This document shows, one piece after another, positions 1 through 7,381 of a stretch of 44,397 bases of DNA (its first letter is position 1; each line of letters opens with the position of its first letter). The notes under the pieces were generated by a model. That model made no database searches. It had not been told where the DNA came from and saw only the letters and a program-made list of their open reading frames with translations. Source of the stretch: Pseudomonadota bacterium (GTDB lineage Bacteria > Chloroflexota > UBA5177); assembly GCA_021324655.1 (NCBI GenBank), contig JAJPIP010000066.1:1-44397 (forward strand). The letters run 5' to 3'. The translations under genes were made by a program, and so were the position numbers.

Positions 1-236
1 ACGCGCTCCAGTCTCCGGTCGGCCCAGGACCAGTCGGCGTTTTCGATGCCGGCCGGCGCCACCCGTTCCCAGAGGACGGGATAGCGCAAGGCGCTGACGC
101 CGAGATCGGCAAAGAGATCGAGATCCTCGATGCGGCGATCGTGCCCGGTGAGCGCGATCTGGTCGATGTAGCGGTCGCCGACTCTATTGACTGTGCTGTC
201 CGTTCCCCCCCAGAGCTGAAGCCGGGACGGTTTCAC
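1..236 (-). CDS. Family 1 glycosyl hydrolase-like protein, N-terminal part (truncated by window edge)
   Basis: The first 78 residues are visible; the gene runs off the left edge. Reading from a GTG at 236 gives a protein opening with LQLWGGTDSTVNRVGDRY and containing SALRYPVLWERVAP. This is the N-terminal style of the GH1-like domain that in many bacteria is fused to an RmlD-type sugar-nucleotide reductase. The start lies inside the 3' end of glf, so the two genes overlap by about 53 bp in different frames, which points to translational coupling in one surface-polysaccharide operon. The C-terminal half, including any reductase domain, is outside the window. No glycosidase activity can be claimed, because the catalytic glutamates of GH1 would lie beyond the edge. 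Confidence 0.7.
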   Translation of the reverse strand, partial: MKPSRLQLWGGTDSTVNRVGDRYIDQIALTGHDRRIEDLDLFADLGVSALRYPVLWERVAPAGIENADWSWADRRLER

Positions 237-1359
237 GGACAATCTGTGCATCGACAACCTCGACCTCCGGACGGCGCGTCAATCGCTCATAGGTCGCGAG
301 CGCCTGCGCGACGACCTGGTCCATGTTGTAGTACTTGTAGGTGGCCAGCCGGCCCACGAAGTGGACGCCGGGTGTGGCATCGGCCAACTCTTTGTACTGA
401 GCGTACAGAGCGCCGTTTTCCGGTGTCGGGATGGGATAGTACGGATCTCCCTCCGCCTGCGGGTACTCGTAGACGATGCTGGTCCTGGAGTGCGACTGCC
501 CGCTGAGGTACTTGAACTCGGTCACCCGGGTATAGGCGTGGTCGTTCGGAAAGTTGATGACCGGGTACGGCTGGAACTGCGGTGTGTCGTGGGTTTCGAC
601 CACGAAGTGGAGTGAGCGGTACGGGAGTTTGCCGAACCGGCAGTCAAAGAATTCGTCCACAGGTCCGGTGTAGATCATCTCCCGGAATGGGATGGTGTCG
701 ACAATCTCTCGGTAGTCGGTATTGAGCATGATCTTGATGTTGGGGTGCGCCAGCATCCGCTCGAAGAGACGCGTGTAGCCGTGCAGCGGCATGGCTTGAT
801 AGGTATCGGTGAAGTAGCGGTCATCGCGGTTGGTGCGGGTCGGGACACGGGCGGTGACGGCGGCATCGAGCTCTGATGGGTCGAGTCCCCACTGCTTCCG
901 CGTGTAGCCACGAAAGAACTTCTCGTACAGATCGCGTCCGACGGCGCCGACCACCACGTCCTCCGACGTACGCGTCTCGGAGCGGGGCTCCGCGACGGAG
1001 GCAAAGAAGTCGGGCAGATCGAAGGAGGTAAAGTTCGTGCCGTAGAGCATGTTGACGGTGTCGAGGTTGATGGGGATAGGGAGCAGCTGTCCATCCACCT
1101 GGGCGCGGACCCGATGCTCATACGGCCGCCACGCCGTGAATTGCGAGAGGTACTTGAACACCTTCTCCGCATTGGTGTGGAAAATGTGCGGCCCATACTG
1201 GTGGATGAGAATCCCGGCGTCGTCGTACGTGTCATACGCATTGCCGCCGATGTGGGGACGGCGATCCACGATCAGGACTCGCAGACCGGCATCGCGTGCC
1301 AGCCGCTCGGCCAGCACACTCCCGGCGAAGCCTGCTCCCACGACCAGAAAGTCAAACAT
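184..1359 (-). CDS. glf: UDP-galactopyranose mutase
   Basis: This flavoenzyme interconverts UDP-galactopyranose and UDP-galactofuranose in the cytoplasm and supplies Galf for surface glycans. The 391-residue length matches the bacterial family. The N-terminus carries the dinucleotide-binding motif VVGAGFAGSVLAERL (about residues 6-20), then IGGNAYD and the signature GPHIFHTN around residues 56-63. The ATG at 1359 sits inside the end of the upstream glycosyltransferase gene with GGAGG a few bases before it, so the two are coupled by an 8-bp overlap. The downstream GH1-like gene also starts inside glf. The three genes form one minus-strand operon for a galactofuranose-containing polymer; the polymer itself is an inference. 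Confidence 0.96.
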   Translation of the reverse strand: MFDFLVVGAGFAGSVLAERLARDAGLRVLIVDRRPHIGGNAYDTYDDAGILIHQYGPHIFHTNAEKVFKYLSQFTAWRPYEHRVRAQVDGQLLPIPINLDTVNMLYGTNFTSFDLPDFFASVAEPRSETRTSEDVVVGAVGRDLYEKFFRGYTRKQWGLDPSELDAAVTARVPTRTNRDDRYFTDTYQAMPLHGYTRLFERMLAHPNIKIMLNTDYREIVDTIPFREMIYTGPVDEFFDCRFGKLPYRSLHFVVETHDTPQFQPYPVINFPNDHAYTRVTEFKYLSGQSHSRTSIVYEYPQAEGDPYYPIPTPENGALYAQYKELADATPGVHFVGRLATYKYYNMDQVVAQALATYERLTRRPEVEVVDAQIVRETVPASALGGNGQHSQ

Positions 1360-2461
1360 TCATGACCTCCACATTTTCAGCCAGGACCTCGTTTATCAGC
1401 GCGTTCATCTCGGACCACGTGCGGTCCCAGGAGAGTGTCTGGAGGAAGCGGTCGGCGCGTGCGCGGCGAAGTGCCGGCTCTTCGGTGAGCAGCGCGTCGA
1501 TTGCCGCGATGAACGTATCAGGATTGTCGGCGATGGCCACCAGGCCGTTCTCGGCGTACGGGTGCACCACGTCGCGGATAGATGTTGAGACGACCGGCTT
1601 GCCGGCTGCCAGGTACTCTGGGGTCTTGGTCGGACTGATGTAGCGAGTGGCCTCGTTGTGGGCGAAGGGAAGGATCGCCACATCCCACGTCGCCAGGTAG
1701 GTGGGGAGATCGTCGTACCGCTTCGGGCCGAGGTAATGAACGTTCGGCGCGGCCGGAAGGGTATCAGGATCGATTTTGGCGGTGGGGCCGATCATGACGA
1801 GATGCCAGTCCGGCCGGCGGTTCGCGATCGCGCCGAGCAAATCCAGATCCATACGCTCGTCGATGACGCCAAAGAAGCCGATCTGCGGCGACGGAATGCC
1901 CGCGGCGTCGTCCGGGACGCCATGACGGCCGCGCGCCTGCGCAAAGTGGGTGACATCGACGCTGCTGGGAAAGCAGTACGTCGCCCGGTGACGTCGTTGT
2001 TTCCTCTCGTAGAGGCTCCGGCCTCCCGTGAACACGAGATCGGCCCGACTTAGCAGTTCTCGCTCCAGGAGCCGCAACTCCGGCGGAGCCAGAACGAAGG
2101 CGGAAAGCTCGTCCATGCAGTCATAAATGACGGCATCGGCGGCGAGATGCTGCGAGAACGGCACCGCCATCGGGGTGTAGTACCAGAGGACGAGGTCGGT
2201 GCACTCCTCACGCTCGAGGAGATCGTCCAGCAATGCTCGCTGGTTCTCCACGGGATCAGCCCCGTGCGGAAGATGCGGTGCCACCACATGCACGCCGTTG
2301 CGGCTCTCCATGGTCAAATGCGCCTCATTCGCCCCCCACACCGGTTCTTCCAGATAAAACACACGGTGGTCCCGTGCGAACCGACTCATCAGGTGGTGGG
2401 GGCGCTGGTACACGAAATCCCACCGCAGATGGGATAGGCAAATCAGGTCGTAACTGAGCAA
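1352..2461 (-). CDS. Glycosyltransferase, GT4-like, next to glf
   Basis: A 369-residue GT-B type glycosyltransferase expected to act at the cytoplasmic membrane face in cell-surface polysaccharide assembly. The N-terminus SHLRWDFVYQRPHHLMSRF is typical of the family members that accompany glf in exopolysaccharide or teichuronic-type clusters. The C-terminal nucleotide-sugar half includes NVHYLGPKRYDDLPTYL and an SPTKTPEYLAAGKPVVST segment, the usual donor-binding region. The start is a TTG with GGAGG 8 nt upstream. No signal peptide is present. Donor and acceptor cannot be read from sequence; the neighbourhood suggests a galactose-related polymer. Confidence 0.85.
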   Translation of the reverse strand: MLSYDLICLSHLRWDFVYQRPHHLMSRFARDHRVFYLEEPVWGANEAHLTMESRNGVHVVAPHLPHGADPVENQRALLDDLLEREECTDLVLWYYTPMAVPFSQHLAADAVIYDCMDELSAFVLAPPELRLLERELLSRADLVFTGGRSLYERKQRRHRATYCFPSSVDVTHFAQARGRHGVPDDAAGIPSPQIGFFGVIDERMDLDLLGAIANRRPDWHLVMIGPTAKIDPDTLPAAPNVHYLGPKRYDDLPTYLATWDVAILPFAHNEATRYISPTKTPEYLAAGKPVVSTSIRDVVHPYAENGLVAIADNPDTFIAAIDALLTEEPALRRARADRFLQTLSWDRTWSEMNALINEVLAENVEVMNV

Positions 2462-2928
2462 AGTAAGAGCCTCCTCATGCGTGAGAACTATATGGCCGGG
2501 GCGCGGTCACGTAGCCCGCACTGTGGATCCGGTGTTCAGCCGTTGCCGGGCGGCCGCGCAGCCATCGACTCGTCGCGGCGAGCCGTGCGTCAACTGTCGG
2601 ATGAGATGCCGGGCGGTCGGCCAACACAGGGACCGACGCTCGCTCCCGGCGTCACACAGTCATCACATCTTCGATTCCGGCGAATCAGAATCCCGGGTTT
2701 GCACGAAGATGACGATGTGCGACCTTCTCATGAGCAGTTTCCTCCCTCTCTGTTCCCGTCCACGATGGCAGCGGAGCAGTTAAAGGCACGAACTGTGCCA
2801 TATAGGTGTTTATCTTCAGTATGTGAGTGTAATACATAGATTTGTATGATAATTTCGCGCATTGGGGTGTCGTGCAGCAGGAACGGATCATGCAGACCCC
2901 ACCTCCCGTATCGTTTCGGGAGGACGGA
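2462..2928. other. Divergent intergenic region with AT-rich core
   Basis: This is the 467-bp gap between the divergent glycosyltransferase and beta-propeller genes. Bases 2780-2860 are clearly AT-richer than the rest and hold several -10-like hexamers on both strands, for example TATGAT at 2845-2850 on the plus strand, but no convincing -35 partner. It probably holds the promoters of both neighbours. The only coding signal is a 22-codon minus-strand frame listed separately. Confidence 0.5.
2663..2731 (-). CDS. Possible 22-residue micro-ORF with strong ribosome-binding site
   Basis: ATG at 2731 is preceded on the minus strand by GGGAGGAAACTGCTC, a good Shine-Dalgarno at normal spacing. The frame encodes 22 residues beginning MRRSHIVIFVQTRD and ends in TGA. 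It lies about 200 bp upstream of the glycosyltransferase, on the same strand, so it could be a leader peptide or a small protein. There is no family resemblance I recognise, and a frame this short with one good RBS can arise by chance. Confidence 0.2.
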   Translation of the reverse strand: MRRSHIVIFVQTRDSDSPESKM

Positions 2929-4068
2929 ATGACGTTTATTGCGGTCTCAGTGGTTAGTGCGCACCTCGAAGAAACGCACAAGCGCTGGAAGCTGGAGTCT
3001 TTCGCCGACGATGGGGGTAGCGTTCCGGTTGTGGTTGATGAGCGATTTGCCGAGAAGGTAAGGCGGCAGCTCGCGACCCTTACGTGGAAGAAAGAGGGAT
3101 ACCGGTTCTTGCCTGCTGATAGCGCCATCCTGGGCCCGACCTTCCATGACCCGACGTCCTTCGGCGGGCTGATGTATCTCCTGGATCTCGATACCGGATG
3201 CGAGGTCTGGCGCAGTCATTGGGAACCGTATATTGCGACGCCGTCCGGCTTCTGTCTCGACGGTGATCGCATGTACGTCGCCGACCTCGAGGGGAGCCAT
3301 ATTTTCGAGGTCGATCTGGCCAACAGGCCCGGAACGATTGTGCGCCGTATCTCCCATCCTGCCCTCAATGACATCCACTATGTCGTCCGGACCCGCCGCG
3401 GTCTACTCGTGGCGTCGACGGGTACGGACATGGTGATCGAGCTGGACCTGGACGGAAATAGCCTCTACGAGTGGTGGGCGGGCGACTATGGCTACACGAC
3501 AACGCGCGGTGGACTGGAGCGGCGTCCCGAGAAAGGCGTGGAGCACCGGGATCAGTACTATCACACGCGCTTTCAGACGACCCACCTGAACGCGGTTCGC
3601 TATCGCGACCCGGAGGAGCGGTTGCTGCTGGTTCTCCTCTGGGAGCAAGGATGCCTGATCGAGATCGATACCTCGCTGCCTCCCGAGCACCAACAGCCGC
3701 GCGTCGTCCTGGACGGCCTGTATCATCCCCATTCAATCCGGCCGCTATGGGGCGGGAGCATCCTCGTCGTGAATAGTCAGGGAGAGGAGCTCATCGTCCT
3801 CGATCGCCATCTGGAGGTGGTGCGCCGCGTGCCGAGTGTTCCCGGATGGATCCAGGATGCCGTCGACGTCGGTCCCGATCGCTGGCTCGTGGCCGACGTC
3901 AATCGTTTTCGCCTTCTCCTCCAGGACGACGCCGGCCGGGAGATCCGGGAGATCCCGTTCGATCCGGACTGGCGTGTCTACGGCATGGAGGTAGTTCCCG
4001 ATGAGGCGGCGCGGCGCTTGACAGGGGTGCGCCGGGACGCATACGCATCTTCTCTCGCCGCCTTTTAG
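2929..4068 (+). CDS. Beta-propeller (NHL/SMP-30-like) protein of unknown function
   Basis: About 379 residues of repeated strand-rich blades without a signal peptide or membrane segment, so probably cytoplasmic. Repeats such as GFCLDGDRMYVADLEGSHIF, GLLVASTGTDMVIELDLDG and DRWLVADVNRF are the alternating hydrophobic/Asp-Gly pattern of NHL or SMP-30 propellers. No catalytic motif is certain. I chose the ATG at 2929 because GGGAGGA precedes it at proper spacing; in-frame starts at 2842 and 2890 exist with weaker sites. The following small gene is 50 bp away on the same strand. Function and ligand are unknown. Confidence 0.8.
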   Translation: MTFIAVSVVSAHLEETHKRWKLESFADDGGSVPVVVDERFAEKVRRQLATLTWKKEGYRFLPADSAILGPTFHDPTSFGGLMYLLDLDTGCEVWRSHWEPYIATPSGFCLDGDRMYVADLEGSHIFEVDLANRPGTIVRRISHPALNDIHYVVRTRRGLLVASTGTDMVIELDLDGNSLYEWWAGDYGYTTTRGGLERRPEKGVEHRDQYYHTRFQTTHLNAVRYRDPEERLLLVLLWEQGCLIEIDTSLPPEHQQPRVVLDGLYHPHSIRPLWGGSILVVNSQGEELIVLDRHLEVVRRVPSVPGWIQDAVDVGPDRWLVADVNRFRLLLQDDAGREIREIPFDPDWRVYGMEVVPDEAARRLTGVRRDAYASSLAAF

Positions 4069-4118
4069 ACGCGACAATCCGGCTGGCATGGATCATATCT
4101 AGGGGAGGAACGGTCACA

Positions 4119-4307
4119 GTGGAGCGCTACGATGTGCTGGTCCACAACGACGAGACGGGCGAGAGTGTGGTCGTGCCGATTGACTGCGACTGCAGCCAGG
4201 AAGCGCAGACCCAGGCGTTGATCCGTCTGTTCCACGAGCGGGGATGGCGTAAGGCCTCGGCGCCCGTGCCGTCTCCGGCGTGTGCGGCCGAGCGCCGAAC
4301 CGCCTGA
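4119..4307 (+). CDS. Small conserved-looking hypothetical protein, 62 aa
   Basis: A GTG start at 4119 is preceded by AGGGGAGGAACGG, a strong ribosome-binding site. The first 45 residues (ERYDVLVHNDETGES, then VVPIDCDCSQEAQTQALIR) look like a small alpha/beta domain; the tail is low-complexity and Ala/Pro-rich. A CDC pair could bind metal, but nothing else supports that. The gene sits between the beta-propeller gene and the SDR gene on the same strand. I do not recognise a family. Confidence 0.6.
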   Translation: MERYDVLVHNDETGESVVVPIDCDCSQEAQTQALIRLFHERGWRKASAPVPSPACAAERRTA

Positions 4308-4331
4308 GTCGGGATAAGAACCTGTCCGCGC

Positions 4332-4337
4332 TAGGAT
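4332..4337 (+). promoter_or_regulatory. -10-like TAGGAT box, leaderless start of SDR gene
   Basis: TAGGAT ends 5 nt before the ATG at 4343 and no Shine-Dalgarno is present. Transcription would begin on or beside the start codon. Confidence 0.5.
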
Positions 4338-4342
4338 GAGCC

Positions 4343-5398
4343 ATGAAGGCTCTTCCCTGGCTGCTCGGTGCGGCCGGTCTCGCCGCCGCCAGGTCCGCTG
4401 TCCTGCGTGTCCGCGAGGTTGAATTTCACGGCAAGGTCACTCTCGTCACCGGTGCCTCGCGCGGACTGGGCTATCTCATCGCGCGCGAACTCGGCCGTCA
4501 GGGGTGCCGTGTGGTCATCTGCGCGCGAGACGAGGCGGAGCTGGAGCGGGCCGCCGATGCTTTGCGCGGCGAGGGTATCGACGTGCATGCCGTCGCCGCC
4601 GACATTGCGCACGAGGCAGACGTGGAGCGCATGGTGCGCTCTGCCGAGGAGCAGGTTGGCCCAATCGACGTCCTGGTCAATAACGCTGGCATCATGGAAG
4701 TCGGCCCCTTCACGTCCATGACGGTCCAGGACTTTGAAGATTGCATGGGAGTCATGTTCTGGGGAGGTCTATTCTGCATCCGCGCCGTGCTTCCGGGCAT
4801 GCGCGAGCGCCGGTCCGGCTGGATCATCAACGTCACATCCATCGGCGGCAAGATCAGCGCGCCGCACCTGCTGCCCTACAACAGCGCCAAATTCGCCGCG
4901 GTCGGACTCTCCGAGGGATTACGTGCCGAACTCGCCGCGGACGGTATCGCCGTGACCACCGTCTGCCCGGGCTTCATGCGCACCGGTTCCTATGTCAACG
5001 TCGTCTACAAGTCCCAGCCGCAGCGAGAATTTGTCTGGTTTGCTGCCGGTTCCAGCCTTCCGATCGCGACGATGAATGCCGAGCGCGCGGCCGCTCACAT
5101 CGTGCGGGCGGCGCGCCGCGGGCAGGCCGAGATCTTCCCTGTCTGGTGGGCGCCCTGGGCAGCGCGCTTCCATGGCCTCTTTCCAGGTATCACCGCCGAT
5201 GCCATGGGGCTCTTCAACCGATTTCTCCCCGACGACAGCGGTGCCGATCACGCCGAGGAGCGCGGGCTGATCATCGAGCGGGCGATGGAATCCCCTCTGG
5301 TGTCCTGGCTCACCACGCTTGGCCGCGCCGCCGGGCAGCGCTGGCACGAGATTCCGGGAAATCCTCATCCATTACAGGGCGAGGAGCGGACGACCTAA
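4343..5398 (+). CDS. Short-chain dehydrogenase/reductase (SDR)
   Basis: A 351-residue NAD(P)-dependent oxidoreductase of the classical SDR type. The cofactor motif TGASRGLG is at residues 36-43, NNAG at 113-116, the catalytic Ser at 166 and the YxxxK pair at Tyr179/Lys183. The R after TGAS and RD at about 61-63 favour NADP(H). The chain is about 100 residues longer than a minimal SDR: it has a hydrophobic N-terminal stretch (residues 4-20) that could anchor it to the membrane, and a C-terminal extension with a WWAPWAARFHGLFPG segment. This layout is common in membrane-associated actinobacterial-type SDRs. The substrate is unknown. It starts from a leaderless-looking promoter and is followed closely by the TPR gene. 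Confidence 0.92.
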   Translation: MKALPWLLGAAGLAAARSAVLRVREVEFHGKVTLVTGASRGLGYLIARELGRQGCRVVICARDEAELERAADALRGEGIDVHAVAADIAHEADVERMVRSAEEQVGPIDVLVNNAGIMEVGPFTSMTVQDFEDCMGVMFWGGLFCIRAVLPGMRERRSGWIINVTSIGGKISAPHLLPYNSAKFAAVGLSEGLRAELAADGIAVTTVCPGFMRTGSYVNVVYKSQPQREFVWFAAGSSLPIATMNAERAAAHIVRAARRGQAEIFPVWWAPWAARFHGLFPGITADAMGLFNRFLPDDSGADHAEERGLIIERAMESPLVSWLTTLGRAAGQRWHEIPGNPHPLQGEERTT

Positions 5399-5404
5399 CC
5401 ACGC

Positions 5405-5410
5405 TATCAT
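5405..5410 (+). promoter_or_regulatory. -10-like TATCAT box, leaderless start of TPR gene
   Basis: TATCAT ends 7 nt before the ATG at 5418. This spacing decides the start: the alternative ATG at 5409 would overlap the -10 box itself. Confidence 0.45.
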
Positions 5411-5417
5411 GCGGCGC

Positions 5418-6155
5418 ATGGCCCCGATTGAGACCCGCGAAACCCTTGAGACGCGCAAGCGTGATCTCTTCTCCGCCATCCGGCTTCTCGAGCAGGATTT
5501 AGAAGACGGCACCATCGATCCGGAGACGTACCGGACGACGCGCGCCCGGTGTGAGAAGGAGGCAGCGGCGGTGCTGGAACGCCTCGATACCCTGCAGCCG
5601 GTCTCCCGGCCTTCCGCCCGTCCTCTGCCGTTGTTCTTGACCGGTGCCCTCGTCGCCGTGGCTCTCGGCGTCTCTCTGGCCGCCGCTCTGGCCCCACGGG
5701 GGACCGGCGCCGTCACGGGAACCGTTCCGACAGTAGCGCCGCAGGCGAGCGCGCTCCAGAGGGCTCAGGCGTATGCCTACGCGCACCCAAACGACGAGTC
5801 GGCCTGGCTGCGCCTGGGCAACGCCTATCTCGACGCGAATCAACCGCGCTTGGCCGATGCCGGTTACCGCCGCGCCATGGCATTGGTGCCGGCCGATCCC
5901 GCTCCGGCTGCCCTCCACGCCATGATGCTGGCAAGCCTGGGGCAGCGGGCGGCGGCAACCTCTTTGCTGCGCCGCATCGAACACGCTCACCCGACGTACG
6001 CCCGCGCCTGGCTGTTGGATGGAATGATGGGCTTGCGCAACCACCACGACCGGGTTCACGCTCTGACCGCTTTTCGCCGTTTTCTCCGCCTGGCGCCGCA
6101 CAGCGCGGTAGCGCCGACGGTGCGGATCTGGGTGCGCTCTCTGACGAGAGGATGA
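5418..6155 (+). CDS. Membrane-anchored TPR protein, CcmI-like
   Basis: About 245 residues. The N-terminal 55 residues form a charged helical pair (LFSAIRLLEQDLEDGTID, then RTTRARCEKEAA) resembling the N-terminus of CcmI-type cytochrome c maturation proteins. One membrane segment follows near residues 71-92 (LFLTGALVAVALGVSLAAA). The remainder carries TPR-like units such as DESAWLRLGNAYLDANQPRL and ARAWLLDGMMGLRN, which would face outside the membrane. No haem-lyase or other ccm genes are visible, so a role in cytochrome c assembly is only suggested by the architecture. The stop overlaps the next start as ATGA, so the next gene is probably coupled. Confidence 0.75.
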   Translation: MAPIETRETLETRKRDLFSAIRLLEQDLEDGTIDPETYRTTRARCEKEAAAVLERLDTLQPVSRPSARPLPLFLTGALVAVALGVSLAAALAPRGTGAVTGTVPTVAPQASALQRAQAYAYAHPNDESAWLRLGNAYLDANQPRLADAGYRRAMALVPADPAPAALHAMMLASLGQRAAATSLLRRIEHAHPTYARAWLLDGMMGLRNHHDRVHALTAFRRFLRLAPHSAVAPTVRIWVRSLTRG

Positions 6156-6472
6156 CCGATTGGTATCACGGCTCGCCAGAGCGGCTGACCGTCCTCCTCC
6201 CGGGGAGCACGATCTCGCAGGATAGAGAACTGGCGGAGGCATTCGCGCACCGGCCGACCATCGTGTCGGATAGCCGTCAGGAAGGCGGGCCGCTCGAGCA
6301 CAACGGGACGACGCCCGGCTTTCTGTATCGTGTCGACGAGTGGGTGGATGACGGGGATGTTCAGCCGGTGCCCGAATCCACCATGCCCGGCAATGAGTGG
6401 CTGACGACGCGGCCGCTAAGAGTGACCTGCATCCGGGAGCTACCGGTTGTGCCGACCGGAGATGCGCGGTGA
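6152..6472 (+). CDS. Small ART-like (ADP-ribosyltransferase fold?) hypothetical protein
   Basis: A 106-residue protein starting in an ATGA overlap with the TPR gene. The opening WYHGSPERLTVLLPGSTIS, followed by LAEAFAHRPTIV and GFLYRVDEW, recalls the first strand and donor loop of small ART-superfamily proteins, in which a Tyr-His-Gly-Thr/Ser block binds NAD. Arr-type enzymes are of comparable size. The later conserved acidic residue of that family cannot be assigned with confidence. Enzyme activity is an inference; it could equally be a degenerate member. No signal peptide or membrane segment is present. Confidence 0.6.
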   Translation: MTDWYHGSPERLTVLLPGSTISQDRELAEAFAHRPTIVSDSRQEGGPLEHNGTTPGFLYRVDEWVDDGDVQPVPESTMPGNEWLTTRPLRVTCIRELPVVPTGDAR

Positions 6473-6524
6473 CCGCGGGCCTGCCGCAAGGATAAGGCGA
6501 ATCGACATGACCCGGGACGACGCG

Positions 6525-6530
6525 TAGACT
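6525..6530 (+). promoter_or_regulatory. -10-like TAGACT box, leaderless start of lipoprotein gene
   Basis: TAGACT ends 5 nt before the ATG at 6536 and there is no Shine-Dalgarno. Confidence 0.45.
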
Positions 6531-6535
6531 CGGCC

Positions 6536-7060
6536 ATGCGTAGTACATGGCGGCGCGCCGTCCTGGCCGGTATTCTGGGGCTTGCTGCGGTTCTGGCCGG
6601 CTGCGGCTCTCCCGGATATGGCGCCGTGAGCGAAGACGACCAGACCGTCAACCTGGATCTCGGCATGCCGGTGCCGCATGGCACGATGGTGTTCGGCGTC
6701 GGGAACTCCGGCCGCCCCATCCAGGATCTCATCGTGACCGCCGGCACCGGGGGCACCGTGCAGATCCTCGGTGTGAGATCGTACATCCAACTCGATTCGA
6801 CGGTTACCCGGATCGATCTCAGCAAAGGCGGTGTGTACATGCCTCCGCACTGGATGACGGCGGAGCCTCGAGGCAACGGTACCTGGGACCTGGGTGATCT
6901 GCCGCACGGGTACCGCGCCGTGATCTGGCTCCGTCTGCGACACCTGCATCGCAAAGGAGGGAGCTATCACCTGAATGTCAATTGGTACGCCGTCTCCTCA
7001 TTCGATCAGCCGCGGACCTCGTGGCACCGTCTCACGGGTCTCGCCGCGGCATGGGGCTAG
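6536..7060 (+). CDS. Lipoprotein, unknown function
   Basis: A 174-residue exported lipoprotein. The N-terminus has a twin-Arg-like basic start (MRSTWRR), a hydrophobic core and the lipobox LAGC with the lipidated Cys at 23. The mature part is rich in beta-strand patterns (GTMVFGVGNSGRPIQDLIV, TVQILGVRSYIQL) and may form an Ig-like or jelly-roll domain. No enzyme motif is visible. It would be anchored on the outer face of the cytoplasmic membrane. The stop codon lies in a CTAG shared with a short convergent frame, and a GC-rich stem-loop follows. Confidence 0.8.
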   Translation: MRSTWRRAVLAGILGLAAVLAGCGSPGYGAVSEDDQTVNLDLGMPVPHGTMVFGVGNSGRPIQDLIVTAGTGGTVQILGVRSYIQLDSTVTRIDLSKGGVYMPPHWMTAEPRGNGTWDLGDLPHGYRAVIWLRLRHLHRKGGSYHLNVNWYAVSSFDQPRTSWHRLTGLAAAWG

Positions 7061-7176
7061 ACAGCGCCGCACTTCTGCGGCGGCGCCAGGTGGAGCGCGA
7101 GCCGATGGTCGCCGGCCGACTCCGCCGGGTTCAGGATCAGAGCGAGCGTGAGGGACAGGTCTCCCTGCGTCGCCAT
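7057..7176 (-). CDS. Possible 39-residue micro-ORF with strong ribosome-binding site
   Basis: An ATG at 7176 (minus strand) follows AGGAGAAACCG, a near-consensus ribosome-binding site. The product begins MATQGDLSLTLALILNP and ends QKCGAV. Its stop overlaps the lipoprotein stop at the palindrome CTAG. A helical hydrophobic N-terminal half and one C-terminal Cys are the only features. I recognise no family. It could be a real small protein or a chance frame. Confidence 0.25.
   Translation of the reverse strand: MATQGDLSLTLALILNPAESAGDHRLALHLAPPQKCGAV
7065..7082. repeat. GC stem-loop after lipoprotein gene
   Basis: CGCCGCA pairs with TGCGGCG over a CTTC loop, 4 nt after the lipoprotein stop. 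There is no U-tract on either strand, so it is at best a weak terminator or an mRNA 3' stabiliser. The rest of 7061-7381 holds only the short frame listed above. Confidence 0.5.
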
Positions 7177-7381
7177 CGGTTTCTCCTGGCCGCGCATGCA
7201 TCGCCGGCTTGAGGAAGAATGAGTTGGTGCGGGCGTGATCGGTGCGCAGGGCTTGTCCCCTCGTGACACAGTGCAGCGCCGGGGCGTGTAAACCGCGGTG
7301 TCGTCGAACGAAACGGAGGCGCGCTCACGCCCTGGCGCGTTGATTGCTCCGCAACCGGCAACGGTAAGACACACGAGGTGA

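Noticed and set aside
2685-3128. A 147-codon minus-strand frame opposite the beta-propeller gene
   Set aside because: Most of it is antisense to a clearly coding region, its sequence has no family resemblance, and no ribosome-binding site precedes its start.
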